A stretch of DNA of 64,000 nt, from positions 25,578-89,577 of the forward strand of contig JACTVT010000001.1 of the NCBI GenBank assembly GCA_014465955.1, written 5' to 3'. The notes under the pieces are model-generated. The model had not been told where the DNA came from. It saw only the letters and a list, made by a program, of their open reading frames with translations, and did no database searches. The position numbers and the translations under genes are program-made. Source of the stretch: Eubacterium sp. GTDB lineage: Bacteria > Bacillota > Clostridia > Oscillospirales > Acutalibacteraceae. This document shows positions 1-9,698 of the stretch, piece after piece (within the stretch, counting starts at the first letter, position 1; each line of letters opens with the position of its first letter).

Positions 1-891
1 TATCTTAAAACCGTTTATGAAAAACTGCAGGCAATGGGTATTGCCGATTGTGTAATGATAGATTTAGGACTTGTAAACCGCTCAAATTATTACACAGGCA
101 TTATTTTCAGAGGTTATGCCGAAGGCTCGGGACTTACTGTTCTTACAGGCGGAAGATATGATAATCTGATTTCCGAATTCGGTCTTGATGCGCCTGCCAT
201 CGGCTTCGGTGTTGATGTTACGGCGCTTACAAACGTTATTAATGAAGTAATCAATGTTGAGCGCCCGATAAGAATTGCTCTTACAAAAGGCAGACTTGAA
301 AAAAGTTCTGTATCACTTTTCAAAAAAATGGGTCTTGATACAACAGAACTTGAAAATAAAGGCAGACGGCTTATTCTTCCTGTAGGCAAATATGAGGCAG
401 TCCTTTCCAAAGCGCCTGATGTAATTACTTATGTTGAGCACGGTGTGTGTGATATAGGCGTTGTCGGCAAAGATACGATTGTTGAGCACGGCAGTTCGTT
501 TTATGAGGTTATTGACCTGAATATAGGCAAATGCAGATTTGCGCTTGCCTGCCCGAAGGGTACTGATTTCTTTTCGGGTCATAAGCGCAAAACAGTTGCA
601 TCAAAATATCCTAAGGTTGCAAAAGAATTTTTCAAATCAAAGGGTATGGATGTTGATATTATCAAAATTGAGGGCAGTGTGGAACTTGCTCCGCTTTTGG
701 GACTTGCAGACGGTATTGTTGATATTGTTGAAACAGGTTCAACACTTAAAGAAAACGGGCTTGAGGTCGTTGAAGAAATTCTGCCGATTTCAGCCAGAGT
801 TATCGTAAATATGGCTTCAATGAAACTCAGAAAAGATGAAATTGAGGCATTACTTGCCGATATGGAAAAGGCAAGCAAATCGGAAATGTGA
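1..891 (+). CDS. hisG: HisZ-HisG fusion: ATP phosphoribosyltransferase (5'-truncated)
   Basis: The frame is open from base 1, so the N-terminus lies outside the window. The visible N-terminal part (to about base 267) is the C-terminal end of a HisZ/class II aminoacyl-tRNA-synthetase-like regulatory domain, with the motif-3-like GGRYDNLISEFG and AIGFGVDV. It continues without a stop or start signal into a complete short-form HisG of about 205 residues (begins IRIALTKGRLEKSS, later GVVGKDTIVEHG and ETGSTLKENGL). HisG catalyses the first step of histidine synthesis, joining ATP and PRPP. Short HisG normally needs a separate HisZ, so the fusion is functionally sensible. There is no SD-preceded start at the junction, which argues against two separate proteins. 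hisD follows 12 nt later with a GAGGTG ribosome binding site. Confidence 0.9.
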   Translation, partial: YLKTVYEKLQAMGIADCVMIDLGLVNRSNYYTGIIFRGYAEGSGLTVLTGGRYDNLISEFGLDAPAIGFGVDVTALTNVINEVINVERPIRIALTKGRLEKSSVSLFKKMGLDTTELENKGRRLILPVGKYEAVLSKAPDVITYVEHGVCDIGVVGKDTIVEHGSSFYEVIDLNIGKCRFALACPKGTDFFSGHKRKTVASKYPKVAKEFFKSKGMDVDIIKIEGSVELAPLLGLADGIVDIVETGSTLKENGLEVVEEILPISARVIVNMASMKLRKDEIEALLADMEKASKSEM

Positions 892-903
892 TGAGGTGTA
901 ACG

Positions 904-2184
904 ATGAAGATTACAAAAGCAAACGGTAAAGCCGAATATGAACTTATTGAAAATCTGAAAAAAAGAAACGGCGAAACCGATAAAAAAATAGTTGAAATTG
1001 TAACCTCCATTATAGAGGGTGTAAAGCAGGGCGGCGATGAGGCAGTTCGTGAGTATACTGTTCGTTTTGACGGCAGTGTGCCTAAGAAAACGGTTATCGA
1101 AAAGGCTGAACTTGCAGAATATCTTGATTTTGTTGATGATGATTTCAAAAAAGCAATTATAGATGCGAAAAATAATATTTATGATTTTCACAGCAGGCAG
1201 GCGCAGCAGACGTGGATGACTACAAAAGAAAACGGCGTTATAATGGGTCAGCGTATTCGCGGACTGCACAGGGTAGGTATTTATGTGCCGGGCGGCACGG
1301 CGGCATACCCGAGTTCTGTTTTAATGAATGCAATTCCTGCAAAAATTGCAGGCGTTAAGGAAATTATTATGGTAACGCCTCCGTCAAAAGACGGCACACC
1401 GAATCCTAATATTATGGCGGCTGCTGCCGTTGCAGGCGTTGATAAAGTGTTCCTCTGCGGCGGTGCGCAGGCAGTCGCCGCACTTGCTTACGGCACTGAG
1501 AAAATCCCGAAAGTTGATAAAATTGTAGGCCCCGGCAATATCTTTGTTGCAACTGCTAAAAAACTGCTTTACGGCGTAGTTGATATTGATATGGTTGCAG
1601 GTCCGTCTGAAATACTTATCGTTGCCGATAAATCTGCTAAGCCCGCATTTCTTGCGGCTGATTTAATGAGTCAGGCAGAGCACGACAAAATGGCGTCGTC
1701 CATTCTTTTAACGACATCGGAAACGGTTGCAAGGGCTACTGTTAAAGAAATTGAAAAACAACTCAAATTTCTTGAAAGGCAGGAAATTATTGAGCAGTCC
1801 TTTAATGATTACGGCGAAATAATTGTTTGTGAAAATCTTCAGCAGGCAATTGATTTTGCAAATGAACTTGCACCCGAGCACCTTGAAATGTGCGTTGAAG
1901 AACCGTTAAAATATATCGGTATGATTGATAATGCAGGCTCTGTTTTTCTTGGCAATTACAGTCCTGAACCGCTCGGTGATTATTTTGCAGGTCCGAATCA
2001 CGTTCTGCCTACAAGCGGCACAGCAAGATTTTTCAGTCCGCTTTCGGTAGACAGTTTTGTTAAAAAATCTTCTTTCATTTATTATACCGAGGAAGAACTT
2101 AAAAAAGTTAAAGATGAAATTATAACCCTCGCAGATACGGAGGGTCTGACTGCTCACGCAAACAGTATTAAGGTGAGATTTTAA
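904..2184 (+). CDS. hisD: Histidinol dehydrogenase
   Basis: This 426-aa zinc enzyme performs the last two steps of histidine synthesis, oxidising L-histidinol to L-histidine with NAD+. The expected active-site residues line up almost exactly with the E. coli enzyme: zinc ligands Gln257, His260, Asp359 and His418, and the catalytic Glu325-His326 pair in APEHLE. The family signatures VGIYVPGGTAAYPSS and IVGPGN are present. The length is normal. The start ATG is 12 nt after the hisG stop and preceded by GAGGTG. The next gene begins on the base after the stop codon, so co-translation is likely. Confidence 0.97.
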   Translation: MKITKANGKAEYELIENLKKRNGETDKKIVEIVTSIIEGVKQGGDEAVREYTVRFDGSVPKKTVIEKAELAEYLDFVDDDFKKAIIDAKNNIYDFHSRQAQQTWMTTKENGVIMGQRIRGLHRVGIYVPGGTAAYPSSVLMNAIPAKIAGVKEIIMVTPPSKDGTPNPNIMAAAAVAGVDKVFLCGGAQAVAALAYGTEKIPKVDKIVGPGNIFVATAKKLLYGVVDIDMVAGPSEILIVADKSAKPAFLAADLMSQAEHDKMASSILLTTSETVARATVKEIEKQLKFLERQEIIEQSFNDYGEIIVCENLQQAIDFANELAPEHLEMCVEEPLKYIGMIDNAGSVFLGNYSPEPLGDYFAGPNHVLPTSGTARFFSPLSVDSFVKKSSFIYYTEEELKKVKDEIITLADTEGLTAHANSIKVRF

Positions 2185-3279
2185 ATGAAATCCAAATTTA
2201 CTGCAATTGTTTTATCGCTGTTATTTATGTTTTCTTTTGTTTCCTGCAGTGCCGAAAATGCTGAAGTTAAAGATGTTTCGGGGCAGGGGTACACGAAAGA
2301 CAGTAATACGCTTGTTGTTCATTTTATAGACGTCGGTCAGGGTGATAGTGAGTTTATTGAATTCCCTAACGGCAAAACTATGCTGATTGATGCAGGTGAG
2401 CAGGACGCGGGCGAAGATGTTGTAGCATATCTAAGTAAACTCAATGTTTCGTCAATAGACTTTGTTGTTGCCACACATCCTCATTCAGACCATATCGGCG
2501 GTCTACCTGCCGTGTTTGACGCTTTTGATATTAAAACGATTTATATGCCGAATGCCGTTTCAAATTCCTATTCTTTTGAACTTCTGCTTGATAAAATTGA
2601 GGCAGAAGGCTGTGAAACGATTGAGGCAAAGCAGGGCGTAAGCATTTTCGATGATGAAAATCTTAATGCACGCTTTTTAGCGCCTGTTGATGATGAATAT
2701 GATGATTTAAACAATTACTCGGCAGTGCTGAAAATCACGTATATTGAAAAATCTTTTCTGTTTATGGGTGATGCCGAAACACTTTCGGAAAAAGAAATTA
2801 CAGATGATGTCAGTGCCGATGTTATAAAGGTCGGTCATCACGGCTCAAAAACCTCATCGTCAAAATCCTTTATAAACCGTGTTATGCCGGGATATGCAGT
2901 GTTTGAGGTCGGTGAAGATAATTCCTACGGCCATCCGAATGCTGAAATAATTGAAAGATATGAAAATATCGGTGCTGAAATTCTACGAACAGATGAATTG
3001 GGAACAATTGTACTGGAAACAGACGGTTACAGTTTTTCGGATATAACAAATTATGTTATGGAGTCCGCCGGTATCGCACCGACAGATGATGCGGAAAGCG
3101 AAAGCAGTGCGGAAGATGTAAAATATATTCTGAATACAAATTCAAAAAAGATACATTTGAGCGACTGCCCGTCTGCATCAAATATTTCACCGCAGAATAA
3201 AAAGACAACAAATGAAACGATAGAAGAACTTGAAAAGCAGGGCTATACCTGTTGTAAATCCTGCAATCCGAAAGGATAA
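2185..3279 (+). CDS. ComEC/Rec2-like metallo-beta-lactamase-fold lipoprotein
   Basis: A 364-aa predicted lipoprotein: a hydrophobic signal (residues 4-20) ends in a lipobox FVS-C21. Residues about 40-280 form a metallo-beta-lactamase domain of the ComEC C-terminal type, starting HFIDVGQGDSEFI, with the metal site THPHSDHIGG (His98, His100, Asp102, His103) and later GDAE and VGHHGSKTS. The last 50 residues hold a Cys-rich, Ada-like metal-binding tail (YILNTNSKKIHLSDCPSA and CCKSCNPKG), a common C-terminal module in secreted Firmicute nucleases. An extracytoplasmic nucleic-acid or phosphodiester hydrolase is plausible but not shown. It starts on the base after the hisD stop and is followed by DUF3006, a frequent partner. 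It has no obvious link to histidine synthesis. Confidence 0.85.
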   Translation: MKSKFTAIVLSLLFMFSFVSCSAENAEVKDVSGQGYTKDSNTLVVHFIDVGQGDSEFIEFPNGKTMLIDAGEQDAGEDVVAYLSKLNVSSIDFVVATHPHSDHIGGLPAVFDAFDIKTIYMPNAVSNSYSFELLLDKIEAEGCETIEAKQGVSIFDDENLNARFLAPVDDEYDDLNNYSAVLKITYIEKSFLFMGDAETLSEKEITDDVSADVIKVGHHGSKTSSSKSFINRVMPGYAVFEVGEDNSYGHPNAEIIERYENIGAEILRTDELGTIVLETDGYSFSDITNYVMESAGIAPTDDAESESSAEDVKYILNTNSKKIHLSDCPSASNISPQNKKTTNETIEELEKQGYTCCKSCNPKG

Positions 3280-3282
3280 AAT

Positions 3283-3486
3283 ATGAGAGTTGTTATAGAC
3301 AGAATTGAAGAAAATATTGCTGTGTGCAGCCTTGAAAACGGCAGTGTAATCAATGCGCCTGCCGAACTTTTTGACGATTTGAAAGAGGGCAGAGTGTACG
3401 ATATTACACCAAACACGGTTGAAGAAAATACAAGAAAAGAAAATGCGCAAAACAGATTGAACGCTCTGTTCAATCAGAAAGGCTGA
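3283..3486 (+). CDS. DUF3006 family protein
   Basis: A 67-aa protein with the DUF3006 pattern: N-terminal MRVVIDRIEENIAVC, a predicted small beta-barrel around residues 1-45, then a charged helix (residues 48-67) ending NALFNQKG. No signal peptide is present and the biochemical function is unknown. It starts 3 nt after the metallo-beta-lactamase lipoprotein. This pairing recurs in Firmicutes and suggests the two act together. It sits inside the his operon, and hisB starts 6 nt after its stop. Confidence 0.8.
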   Translation: MRVVIDRIEENIAVCSLENGSVINAPAELFDDLKEGRVYDITPNTVEENTRKENAQNRLNALFNQKG

Positions 3487-3492
3487 CTGATT

Positions 3493-4068
3493 ATGAGATA
3501 CGCTGTAGTTGAAAGAAACACAAAGGAAACACAGATTAAAATTGAACTGAATCTTGACGGCGGAGATGTTGAAATCTCCACGGGAATAGGCTTTTTTGAT
3601 CATATGCTTAATGCCTTCGCTGTTCATGGCGGATTCGGACTTAAAGTTACCGTTAAAGGTGATCTGAAGGTTGATACGCACCACACTGTTGAGGATACGG
3701 GCATTGCTCTCGGTATGGCGTTTAAGCAGGCACTCGGCAATATGGGCGGCATTAATCGTTACGGCTCGTTTTATATCCCTATGGACGAAAGCCTTGCTCT
3801 TTGTGCGCTTGATATTTCCAACCGCCCGTTTCTTGTTTTTAAGGCGAATTTTCACGAGGAACGCTGCGGCGAATATGAAACCTGCTGCACTGAAGAATTT
3901 TTCCGTGCCTTTGCAATGAACAGCGGTATTACGCTTCATCTTAATGTACTTTACGGCTCAAATACGCATCATCAGATTGAGGCGCTTTTCAAGGCGTTTG
4001 CACATGCTTTGAAAATTGCCGTGGCGCCAAACGGCAGTGAAATTCTTTCCACAAAAGGAGTTCTGTAA
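3493..4068 (+). CDS. hisB: Imidazoleglycerol-phosphate dehydratase
   Basis: A 191-aa monofunctional HisB that dehydrates imidazole glycerol phosphate to imidazole acetol phosphate using two manganese ions. Both internally repeated metal motifs are present: DTHHTVEDTGIALG in the first half and NTHHQIEALFKAFAHAL in the second. There is no histidinol-phosphatase domain, so that activity must come from another gene. Its stop overlaps the hisA start (TAATG), so the two are probably translationally coupled. hisH, which often follows hisB, is absent here. Confidence 0.96.
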   Translation: MRYAVVERNTKETQIKIELNLDGGDVEISTGIGFFDHMLNAFAVHGGFGLKVTVKGDLKVDTHHTVEDTGIALGMAFKQALGNMGGINRYGSFYIPMDESLALCALDISNRPFLVFKANFHEERCGEYETCCTEEFFRAFAMNSGITLHLNVLYGSNTHHQIEALFKAFAHALKIAVAPNGSEILSTKGVL

Positions 4069-4781
4069 TGATTATTTTTCCTGCAATTGATATGATAGAC
4101 GGCAAACCTGTAAGGCTTTATAAAGGCGATTTTTCAACTGCAAGTCAGGTGGCAGGCGATGTACTTGAAACTGCAAAGGAATTTGTTTCGGCAGGTGCCG
4201 AGTGGATTCATATGGTAGACCTTGACGGCTCTTTGAAAAAAGAGCGAGTAAATCATGAATCTGTTATTAAAGTGGCAAATGAAACGACGCTTAAGGTTGA
4301 AATCGGCGGAGGCATCCGCACGGTTGAGGATATTGATTTTTATATCGAAAGCGGTATTGAAAGAGTTATTTTAGGTTCTGTTGCTCTTAAAAATCCTGCA
4401 CTTGTTAAAGATGCCGTAAAGCAGTTCGGCGGCAGAATCGCAGTTGGAATAGATGCAAAAAACGGCTTTGCCGCAACAGAAGGCTGGACAGAGGCATCAG
4501 ACGTTCATTTTATTGAACTTGCAAAAAGAATGGAGGATATCGGCGTAGAAACGATTATTTATACCGATATTTCAAAGGACGGCACATTGTCGGGTCCTAA
4601 TCTTGAGCAGTTGATTGAACTTAATAATGCTGTTTCGTGTAATATTACCGCATCGGGCGGCGTTACGAATATTGATGATATTATCGCGCTGAAAAATGCC
4701 GGTCTTTACGGTGCAATCTGCGGCAAAAGCATTTACAATAAAACATTGAGCCTTGAAGAGGCTGTAATAAAGGCAATGTAG
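4068..4781 (+). CDS. hisA: ProFAR isomerase (HisA)
   Basis: A 237-aa TIM-barrel enzyme that isomerises ProFAR to PRFAR in histidine synthesis. The N-terminal MIIFPAIDMIDG places the catalytic Asp at residue 8, and the second catalytic region reads YTDISKDGTLSGPN. Phosphate-binding glycines occur in EIGGGIR and TASGGV. The SD AAAGGAG lies inside the end of hisB. The TAG stop is formed by the first bases of a dispersed palindromic repeat (4777-4804), so the insertion has probably set the C-terminus. hisF, the usual next gene, is absent from the window. Confidence 0.96.
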   Translation: MIIFPAIDMIDGKPVRLYKGDFSTASQVAGDVLETAKEFVSAGAEWIHMVDLDGSLKKERVNHESVIKVANETTLKVEIGGGIRTVEDIDFYIESGIERVILGSVALKNPALVKDAVKQFGGRIAVGIDAKNGFAATEGWTEASDVHFIELAKRMEDIGVETIIYTDISKDGTLSGPNLEQLIELNNAVSCNITASGGVTNIDDIIALKNAGLYGAICGKSIYNKTLSLEEAVIKAM

Positions 4782-4804
4782 GGTGCGACGTCTACGGCGC
4801 ACCG
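4777..4804 (+). repeat. Dispersed palindromic repeat, TGCG-core variant
   Basis: Begins TGTAGGGTGCG and ends GGCGCACCG, with arms that pair imperfectly around a short centre. It belongs to the same family as the repeats near 16010, 24887, 40466 and 62538. It overlaps the end of hisA and supplies its TAG stop. It fills the gap before hisI. Confidence 0.75.
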
Positions 4805-4839
4805 CTTTTACATAATAATTTGAAATAAGGATTAACAAT

Positions 4840-5154
4840 ATGAACTTAGATAAATATTTTGTAAAATCTGATTTGATTCCTGCCGTTATTCAGGAGGAGT
4901 CAACAGGCGAAGTTTTAATGCTTGCCTATATGAACAAAGAGTCGATGGCAAAAACGCTTGAAACAGGCTATACCTGGTTCTGGTCAAGAAGCCGTCAGGA
5001 ATTATGGAACAAAGGCGCAACAAGCGGTCATCTTCAAAAGGTTGTGTCCATTGCAGGCGATTGCGATGATGATACATTATTAATTAAGGTAATTCAGACG
5101 GGTGCTGCCTGCCATACGGGCAGTCACAGTTGTTTTTTCAATAAAATTAAGTAA
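4840..5154 (+). CDS. hisI: Phosphoribosyl-AMP cyclohydrolase
   Basis: A 104-aa monofunctional HisI that opens the adenine ring of PR-AMP in the third step of histidine synthesis. Typical sequence is present: [12 protein letters not shown], the [20 protein letters not shown] block, the metal-binding CDDDTLL and the C-terminal [11 protein letters not shown]. The start follows an AAGGA site. hisE is a separate gene 14 nt downstream rather than a fused domain. Confidence 0.97.
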   Translation: MNLDKYFVKSDLIPAVIQEESTGEVLMLAYMNKESMAKTLETGYTWFWSRSRQELWNKGATSGHLQKVVSIAGDCDDDTLLIKVIQTGAACHTGSHSCFFNKIK

Positions 5155-5168
5155 GGATAAACAGGACT

Positions 5169-5492
5169 ATGGATTTAATTAAAAACGAATATCAGGTAAT
5201 TATAGACAGAAAAAACGAAAAGGCAGAGGGGTCATACACCGCTTATCTTTTTGAACAGGGAATTGATAAAATTCTTAAAAAAGTCGGCGAGGAATGCACA
5301 GAAACGGTGATTGCCGCTAAAAACAATGATAAAGACGAAACGATTTACGAAATAACAGATTTGATTTATCATACCCTTGTAATGATGGCTTATCAGGGAA
5401 TTACTCCTGAAGATATAGAGGCTGAACTGCAGAAAAGGGCAGAAAAAAGAGGCAATCTTAAAAAATTTCATCAGGTGGATAAGAATTCGTAA
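5169..5492 (+). CDS. hisE: Phosphoribosyl-ATP pyrophosphatase
   Basis: A 107-aa all-helical MazG-like pyrophosphohydrolase that converts PR-ATP to PR-AMP, the second step of histidine synthesis. The metal-binding helix pattern KVGEECTETVIAAKN and the EITDLIYHTLVMM segment identify it. It is the last histidine gene of the cluster. Its TAA overlaps the ATG of recJ by one base, so recJ is probably co-transcribed with the his genes. Confidence 0.95.
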   Translation: MDLIKNEYQVIIDRKNEKAEGSYTAYLFEQGIDKILKKVGEECTETVIAAKNNDKDETIYEITDLIYHTLVMMAYQGITPEDIEAELQKRAEKRGNLKKFHQVDKNS

Positions 5493-7519
5493 TGGCGTAT
5501 AAAAAATGGATTATCGCAGGCGCTGACAAGGAAAAAGCGTCTGTTTTATCGGAAAAATTTAATATTGATCCATTTATTGCGTTTCTCCTTGTTGAAAGAG
5601 GAATTGATACAGAACTTGCATTTTCCGACTTTCTTTCATCATCGTTTGAGTTTTCAGATCCATTTTGCTTTAAGGATATGGATATTGCCGTGGAAAGAAT
5701 TGAAACGGCAATTGAATACGGCGAAAAAATTACGGTTTACGGCGATTACGACTGTGACGGCATAACCTCTACCGCTCTGCTTGTTTCTCTTTTCGGAAAT
5801 ATGGGCGCAAATGTTGATTATTATATCCCGTCAAGAGCAAATGAGGGTTACGGTCTTAATATAAATGCGATAGACAAAATAAAAGAGTCGGGAACTTCTT
5901 TGATTGTTACGGTGGATAACGGCATTGCTTCAATAGACGAGGCAGTGCATATTTCCGATTTGGGAATGGATTTGATAATTACCGACCATCATCAGATTGG
6001 GGAACAATTGCCGAAAGCGCTTGCAGTTGTTAATCCTTACCGAACGGAAAACAATATCAAATTCCGTGATATATGCGGCGTGGGTGTGGCTTTTAAACTT
6101 GCCTGTGCCCTTTACGGCGATACAGACGATATGCTTTATCAGTATGCAGATTTGGTTGCAATCGGTACGATTGCCGATGTTGTGCCGTTGCTTGGTGAAA
6201 ACCGAGGTTTTGTAAAGGCGGGGCTTGAACTTATAAATTCCGAAAGCCGAGTCGGTGTTGCAGAACTAAAAAAAATCGCTTCGGGTGAGGAGAAATCCTT
6301 CGGCTCGATTGAAACCGCTTTTCAGATTTGCCCGAGAATTAATGCCTGCGGACGTGTTGACGACGCGTCAAAAGCCGTAGAACTTTTGCTTTGCGAAGAC
6401 AGAAATAAGGCGTCATTTATCGCAAATCAACTGAATATTGATAATGCTCACAGGCAGGAACTTGAGCAGGATATTTTGACCGATATTAAAAGGCAGATTG
6501 CCGAAAATCCTGATCTTGTTATGAAGCGTGTCATTGTGATTGCAGGCAAAGGCTATCACCACGGCGTTGTTGGCATTGTTGCTTCACGTGTGCTGGAGGA
6601 ATACGGCAAGCCTGTCATTATTATCGGCATTAATGAGAACGGCAGAGCGAGAGGCTCGGCAAGAAGTGTAGAAGGTTTTAATATTTTTGAGGCGATTTCG
6701 TATTGTTCTGATTTGCTGACCCAGTTCGGCGGCCACCCGAAAGCAGGCGGAATGGGGCTTGATGAAAGCAATATTGACGCTTTTCGTGAAAAAATCAACG
6801 AATATGCTTATAATAAGTTTGAAATTATGCCTGCACAGTGTGTTGAAATAGACTGCAAGTTGTCTCCATTTTATCTTGATTTGGAACTTGTTAAAAATCT
6901 TTCCGTTTTAGAGCCTTACGGCGAGTGCAACAGGCAGGCAGTTTTTGCATTGATGGGACTTTCTATAGTGTCTGTTTCCTCTATGGGAAACGGTAAGCAT
7001 ATAAGGCTTGAATGTATAAAAAAAGGCAAAAAACTCAGAATTGTTAAATTCGGCACAGCGGCAGAGGAATTCCCTTTTAAGCAGGGAGAGGTTATTGATG
7101 CTGCCGTCAGAATTTCGGATAATTATTATAACGGCAAAACTTATCTGTCTGTTCAGGCGGTTGATATACGCCCTGCAAAGGTTAATGACGATAAATATTT
7201 TGCAGAAAAAGAGATTTACGAGCAGTTTTTGCTCGGCAGAAACAATAGTAAATCCGTTTTTCCGAACAGGGAAAAATGCACTGTTGTCTATAAAGCCTTA
7301 AAGGCAAACGGCGGCTTTAAGGGTGATGTTGATTATCTTTATTTTAAACTCGGCGATATTACCTACGGTCAGATGATGTTTGCTTTAAAGGCGTTTGAGG
7401 AAAGCGGTTTGATTAAAACCGAAAATAAACAGATATCTGTTTTAAATGTTAAATCAAAAGTTGACTTGATGAATACGGCTTCTATGAAAAATTTGAAAGG
7501 ACGGCTTGGCATTGAGTGA
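5492..7519 (+). CDS. recJ: Single-stranded-DNA-specific exonuclease RecJ
   Basis: A 675-aa DHH-family 5'-3' exonuclease for recombination and repair. The DHH core is clear: YGDYDCDG at residues 83-90, VDNG around 141-144, DHH at 165-167, and the DHHA1 signature GGHPKAGG near residue 412. An OB-fold-like region follows (about 450-560) and then a short C-terminal extension. It is about 100 residues shorter than B. subtilis RecJ, the difference lying at the C-terminus. It overlaps hisE by one base, and rel overlaps its 3' end. Confidence 0.95.
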   Translation: MAYKKWIIAGADKEKASVLSEKFNIDPFIAFLLVERGIDTELAFSDFLSSSFEFSDPFCFKDMDIAVERIETAIEYGEKITVYGDYDCDGITSTALLVSLFGNMGANVDYYIPSRANEGYGLNINAIDKIKESGTSLIVTVDNGIASIDEAVHISDLGMDLIITDHHQIGEQLPKALAVVNPYRTENNIKFRDICGVGVAFKLACALYGDTDDMLYQYADLVAIGTIADVVPLLGENRGFVKAGLELINSESRVGVAELKKIASGEEKSFGSIETAFQICPRINACGRVDDASKAVELLLCEDRNKASFIANQLNIDNAHRQELEQDILTDIKRQIAENPDLVMKRVIVIAGKGYHHGVVGIVASRVLEEYGKPVIIIGINENGRARGSARSVEGFNIFEAISYCSDLLTQFGGHPKAGGMGLDESNIDAFREKINEYAYNKFEIMPAQCVEIDCKLSPFYLDLELVKNLSVLEPYGECNRQAVFALMGLSIVSVSSMGNGKHIRLECIKKGKKLRIVKFGTAAEEFPFKQGEVIDAAVRISDNYYNGKTYLSVQAVDIRPAKVNDDKYFAEKEIYEQFLLGRNNSKSVFPNREKCTVVYKALKANGGFKGDVDYLYFKLGDITYGQMMFALKAFEESGLIKTENKQISVLNVKSKVDLMNTASMKNLKGRLGIE

Positions 7520-9698
7520 ATATAACGACGGGTTTTATGATTTTTTTGAAAAAGTAAAGCAAAACCCACAGTATGATTACAAAAAAATAGAGCGTGCCTA
7601 TAACCTTGCAAGAGAGGCACATAAAGATCAGAAAAGGCGCTCGGGTGAGCCTTATATTATGCACCCCGTTGCTGTAGCGGAAATTCTTTTTAAATTCGGA
7701 ATGGATAATGAGTGCATTATAAGCGCTCTGCTTCACGATGTTGTTGAAGATACGGAATATACGCTTGATTATATCAGAGAGCAATTCGGTCCCGACGTGG
7801 AACTGCTTGTTGACGGCGTTACAAAACTCGGTAAGATTTCTCTTTCTACAAGAGAAGAGGTTCAGGCTGAAAACATCAGAAAAATGTTTATGGCTATGAA
7901 TAAGGATGTGCGCGTTATCATTATTAAACTTGCCGACAGGCTTCATAACATGCGCACCCTTCAGCATATGCCCGAGTATAAGCAGAGGGAAAAGAGCCTT
8001 GAAACACTTGAGATTTATGCTCCTATTGCGCACCGTCTCGGTATTCGTGCCTTTAAAGAAGAACTTGAAGATTTAGCGGTTTATTATCTTGACCCGATTG
8101 CGTATAAAGAAATTGAAAACTCTCTTTCCATGAAAAATGAAGAGGGTCTCAAGTTTCTTAATGATATAAAAGCGCAGATTGGTGAACGTCTCAGCACCGT
8201 TATTGAAAACGCTAATATTACGTCACGTGTTAAATCAGTTCACGGCATTTTCCGCAAGGTTTATATAAAAGGTAAATCGTTTGAAGAAATTTATGATATT
8301 TATGCCGTCAGAATTATAGTTGATTCCATGATAGACTGCTATAATGCACTCGGCATTGTTCACGATATGTTCAAGCCTATCCCCGGCAGGTTCAAGGATT
8401 ATATTTCAACGCCTAAGCCGAATATGTATCAGTCGCTTCACACCACAGTGCTTTCAAGCACGGGCGTTCCGTTTGAAATTCAGATTCGTACCTGGGATAT
8501 GCATAAAACGGCTGAATACGGTATTGCCGCACACTGGAAATATAAAATCGGAAAGGGCGGCAAGGATAATCTTGATGCAGGTCTTTCGTGGATTCATCAG
8601 ATTCTTGAAACAGGCGAGGAATCATCTTCTCCCGAAGATATGGTGCAGAATATTAAGGGCGATTTGTCTGTTGAAGAAGTGTATGTTTTCACGCCCAAGG
8701 GCGATGTTAAAAGTCTGCCTACAGGCTCAACCGTTATAGATTTTGCTTATGCTATTCACTCTGCGGTCGGCAATAAAATGATAGGCGCAAAGGTTGACGG
8801 CAGAATTGTTACGCTTGATTATAAAATCAAAACAGGCGAGCGAATAGAAATTCTTACCTCCAATCAGCAGGGCAAAGGTCCGAGCCGTGACTGGCTGCAG
8901 ATTGTTAAAACAGGCGAGGCAAGAAACAAAATCCGCTCGTGGTTCAAAAAAGAAAAGCGTGAGGAAAATATTGAAGAGGGCAAAGCAGTTGTTGAAAAAG
9001 AACTGCGCCGAAACTTTATACGCCTTACATCCGAGCAGTATGATGATTTTGTTAAAAAGATTGCCGAAAGGCAGCATTATGCAAAGGTTGATGAATTCTA
9101 TGCCGCTATCGGTTACGGCGGTATTCAGTTCAACAGGCTTATGCCCGGTATTAAAGATGAATACAACCGTAACTGGAAAGAGGAAAAAGAGCCTGAAAAG
9201 CCGCAGAATATTGTTGATAAGCCGAGAAGCCGTCCGTCAGGCAACGGCGTTATAGTTGAGGGAATAGACAACTGCCTTATCAATATGGCAAAGTGCTGCT
9301 GCCCTCTGCCGGGTGAAGAAATTGTCGGCTTTATCACAAGAGGTCACGGGCTTTCAATTCATAAAAGAAACTGTGTGAATGTGCCCGAGGATTTAAAGCA
9401 CTGTGCCGAGCCTGAGCGCTGGATTAATGCATATTGGGACGAAAATGTTAAGGTTGAGTCAAAATCAACGCTCGATGTTTATGCAATTGACAGAGACGGC
9501 GTTGTGCTTGATATTACAAGCACACTTATGAAACTTCACGTTAAAATTCATTCCATTAATGCCCGACCGATTAATGACGGCAACTGCCTTACAACGCTCA
9601 CCGTTGCCGTAAACAGTAAAGAGCACCTTGATAATATAGTTAAAATTATCAGAAAAATTGACGGTGTTTACCATATTGAAAGAAGTGTAATACGATGA
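7506..9698 (+). CDS. rel: Bifunctional (p)ppGpp synthetase/hydrolase Rel
   Basis: A 730-aa long RSH enzyme that makes and degrades the stringent-response alarmone. The HD hydrolase looks active: His53, HD77-78 and ED81-82 in LLHDVVEDT. The synthetase block [19 protein letters not shown] lies near residue 293. A TGS domain (about 390-450), a Cys-rich zinc-finger region ([17 protein letters not shown]) and a C-terminal ACT domain follow. The start is a TTG at 7506, 4 nt after AAAGGA; a second in-frame TTG at 7512 is also possible. It overlaps the end of recJ by 14 nt. The recJ-rel-dtd order is common in Firmicutes. Confidence 0.95.
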   Translation: MALSEYNDGFYDFFEKVKQNPQYDYKKIERAYNLAREAHKDQKRRSGEPYIMHPVAVAEILFKFGMDNECIISALLHDVVEDTEYTLDYIREQFGPDVELLVDGVTKLGKISLSTREEVQAENIRKMFMAMNKDVRVIIIKLADRLHNMRTLQHMPEYKQREKSLETLEIYAPIAHRLGIRAFKEELEDLAVYYLDPIAYKEIENSLSMKNEEGLKFLNDIKAQIGERLSTVIENANITSRVKSVHGIFRKVYIKGKSFEEIYDIYAVRIIVDSMIDCYNALGIVHDMFKPIPGRFKDYISTPKPNMYQSLHTTVLSSTGVPFEIQIRTWDMHKTAEYGIAAHWKYKIGKGGKDNLDAGLSWIHQILETGEESSSPEDMVQNIKGDLSVEEVYVFTPKGDVKSLPTGSTVIDFAYAIHSAVGNKMIGAKVDGRIVTLDYKIKTGERIEILTSNQQGKGPSRDWLQIVKTGEARNKIRSWFKKEKREENIEEGKAVVEKELRRNFIRLTSEQYDDFVKKIAERQHYAKVDEFYAAIGYGGIQFNRLMPGIKDEYNRNWKEEKEPEKPQNIVDKPRSRPSGNGVIVEGIDNCLINMAKCCCPLPGEEIVGFITRGHGLSIHKRNCVNVPEDLKHCAEPERWINAYWDENVKVESKSTLDVYAIDRDGVVLDITSTLMKLHVKIHSINARPINDGNCLTTLTVAVNSKEHLDNIVKIIRKIDGVYHIERSVIR

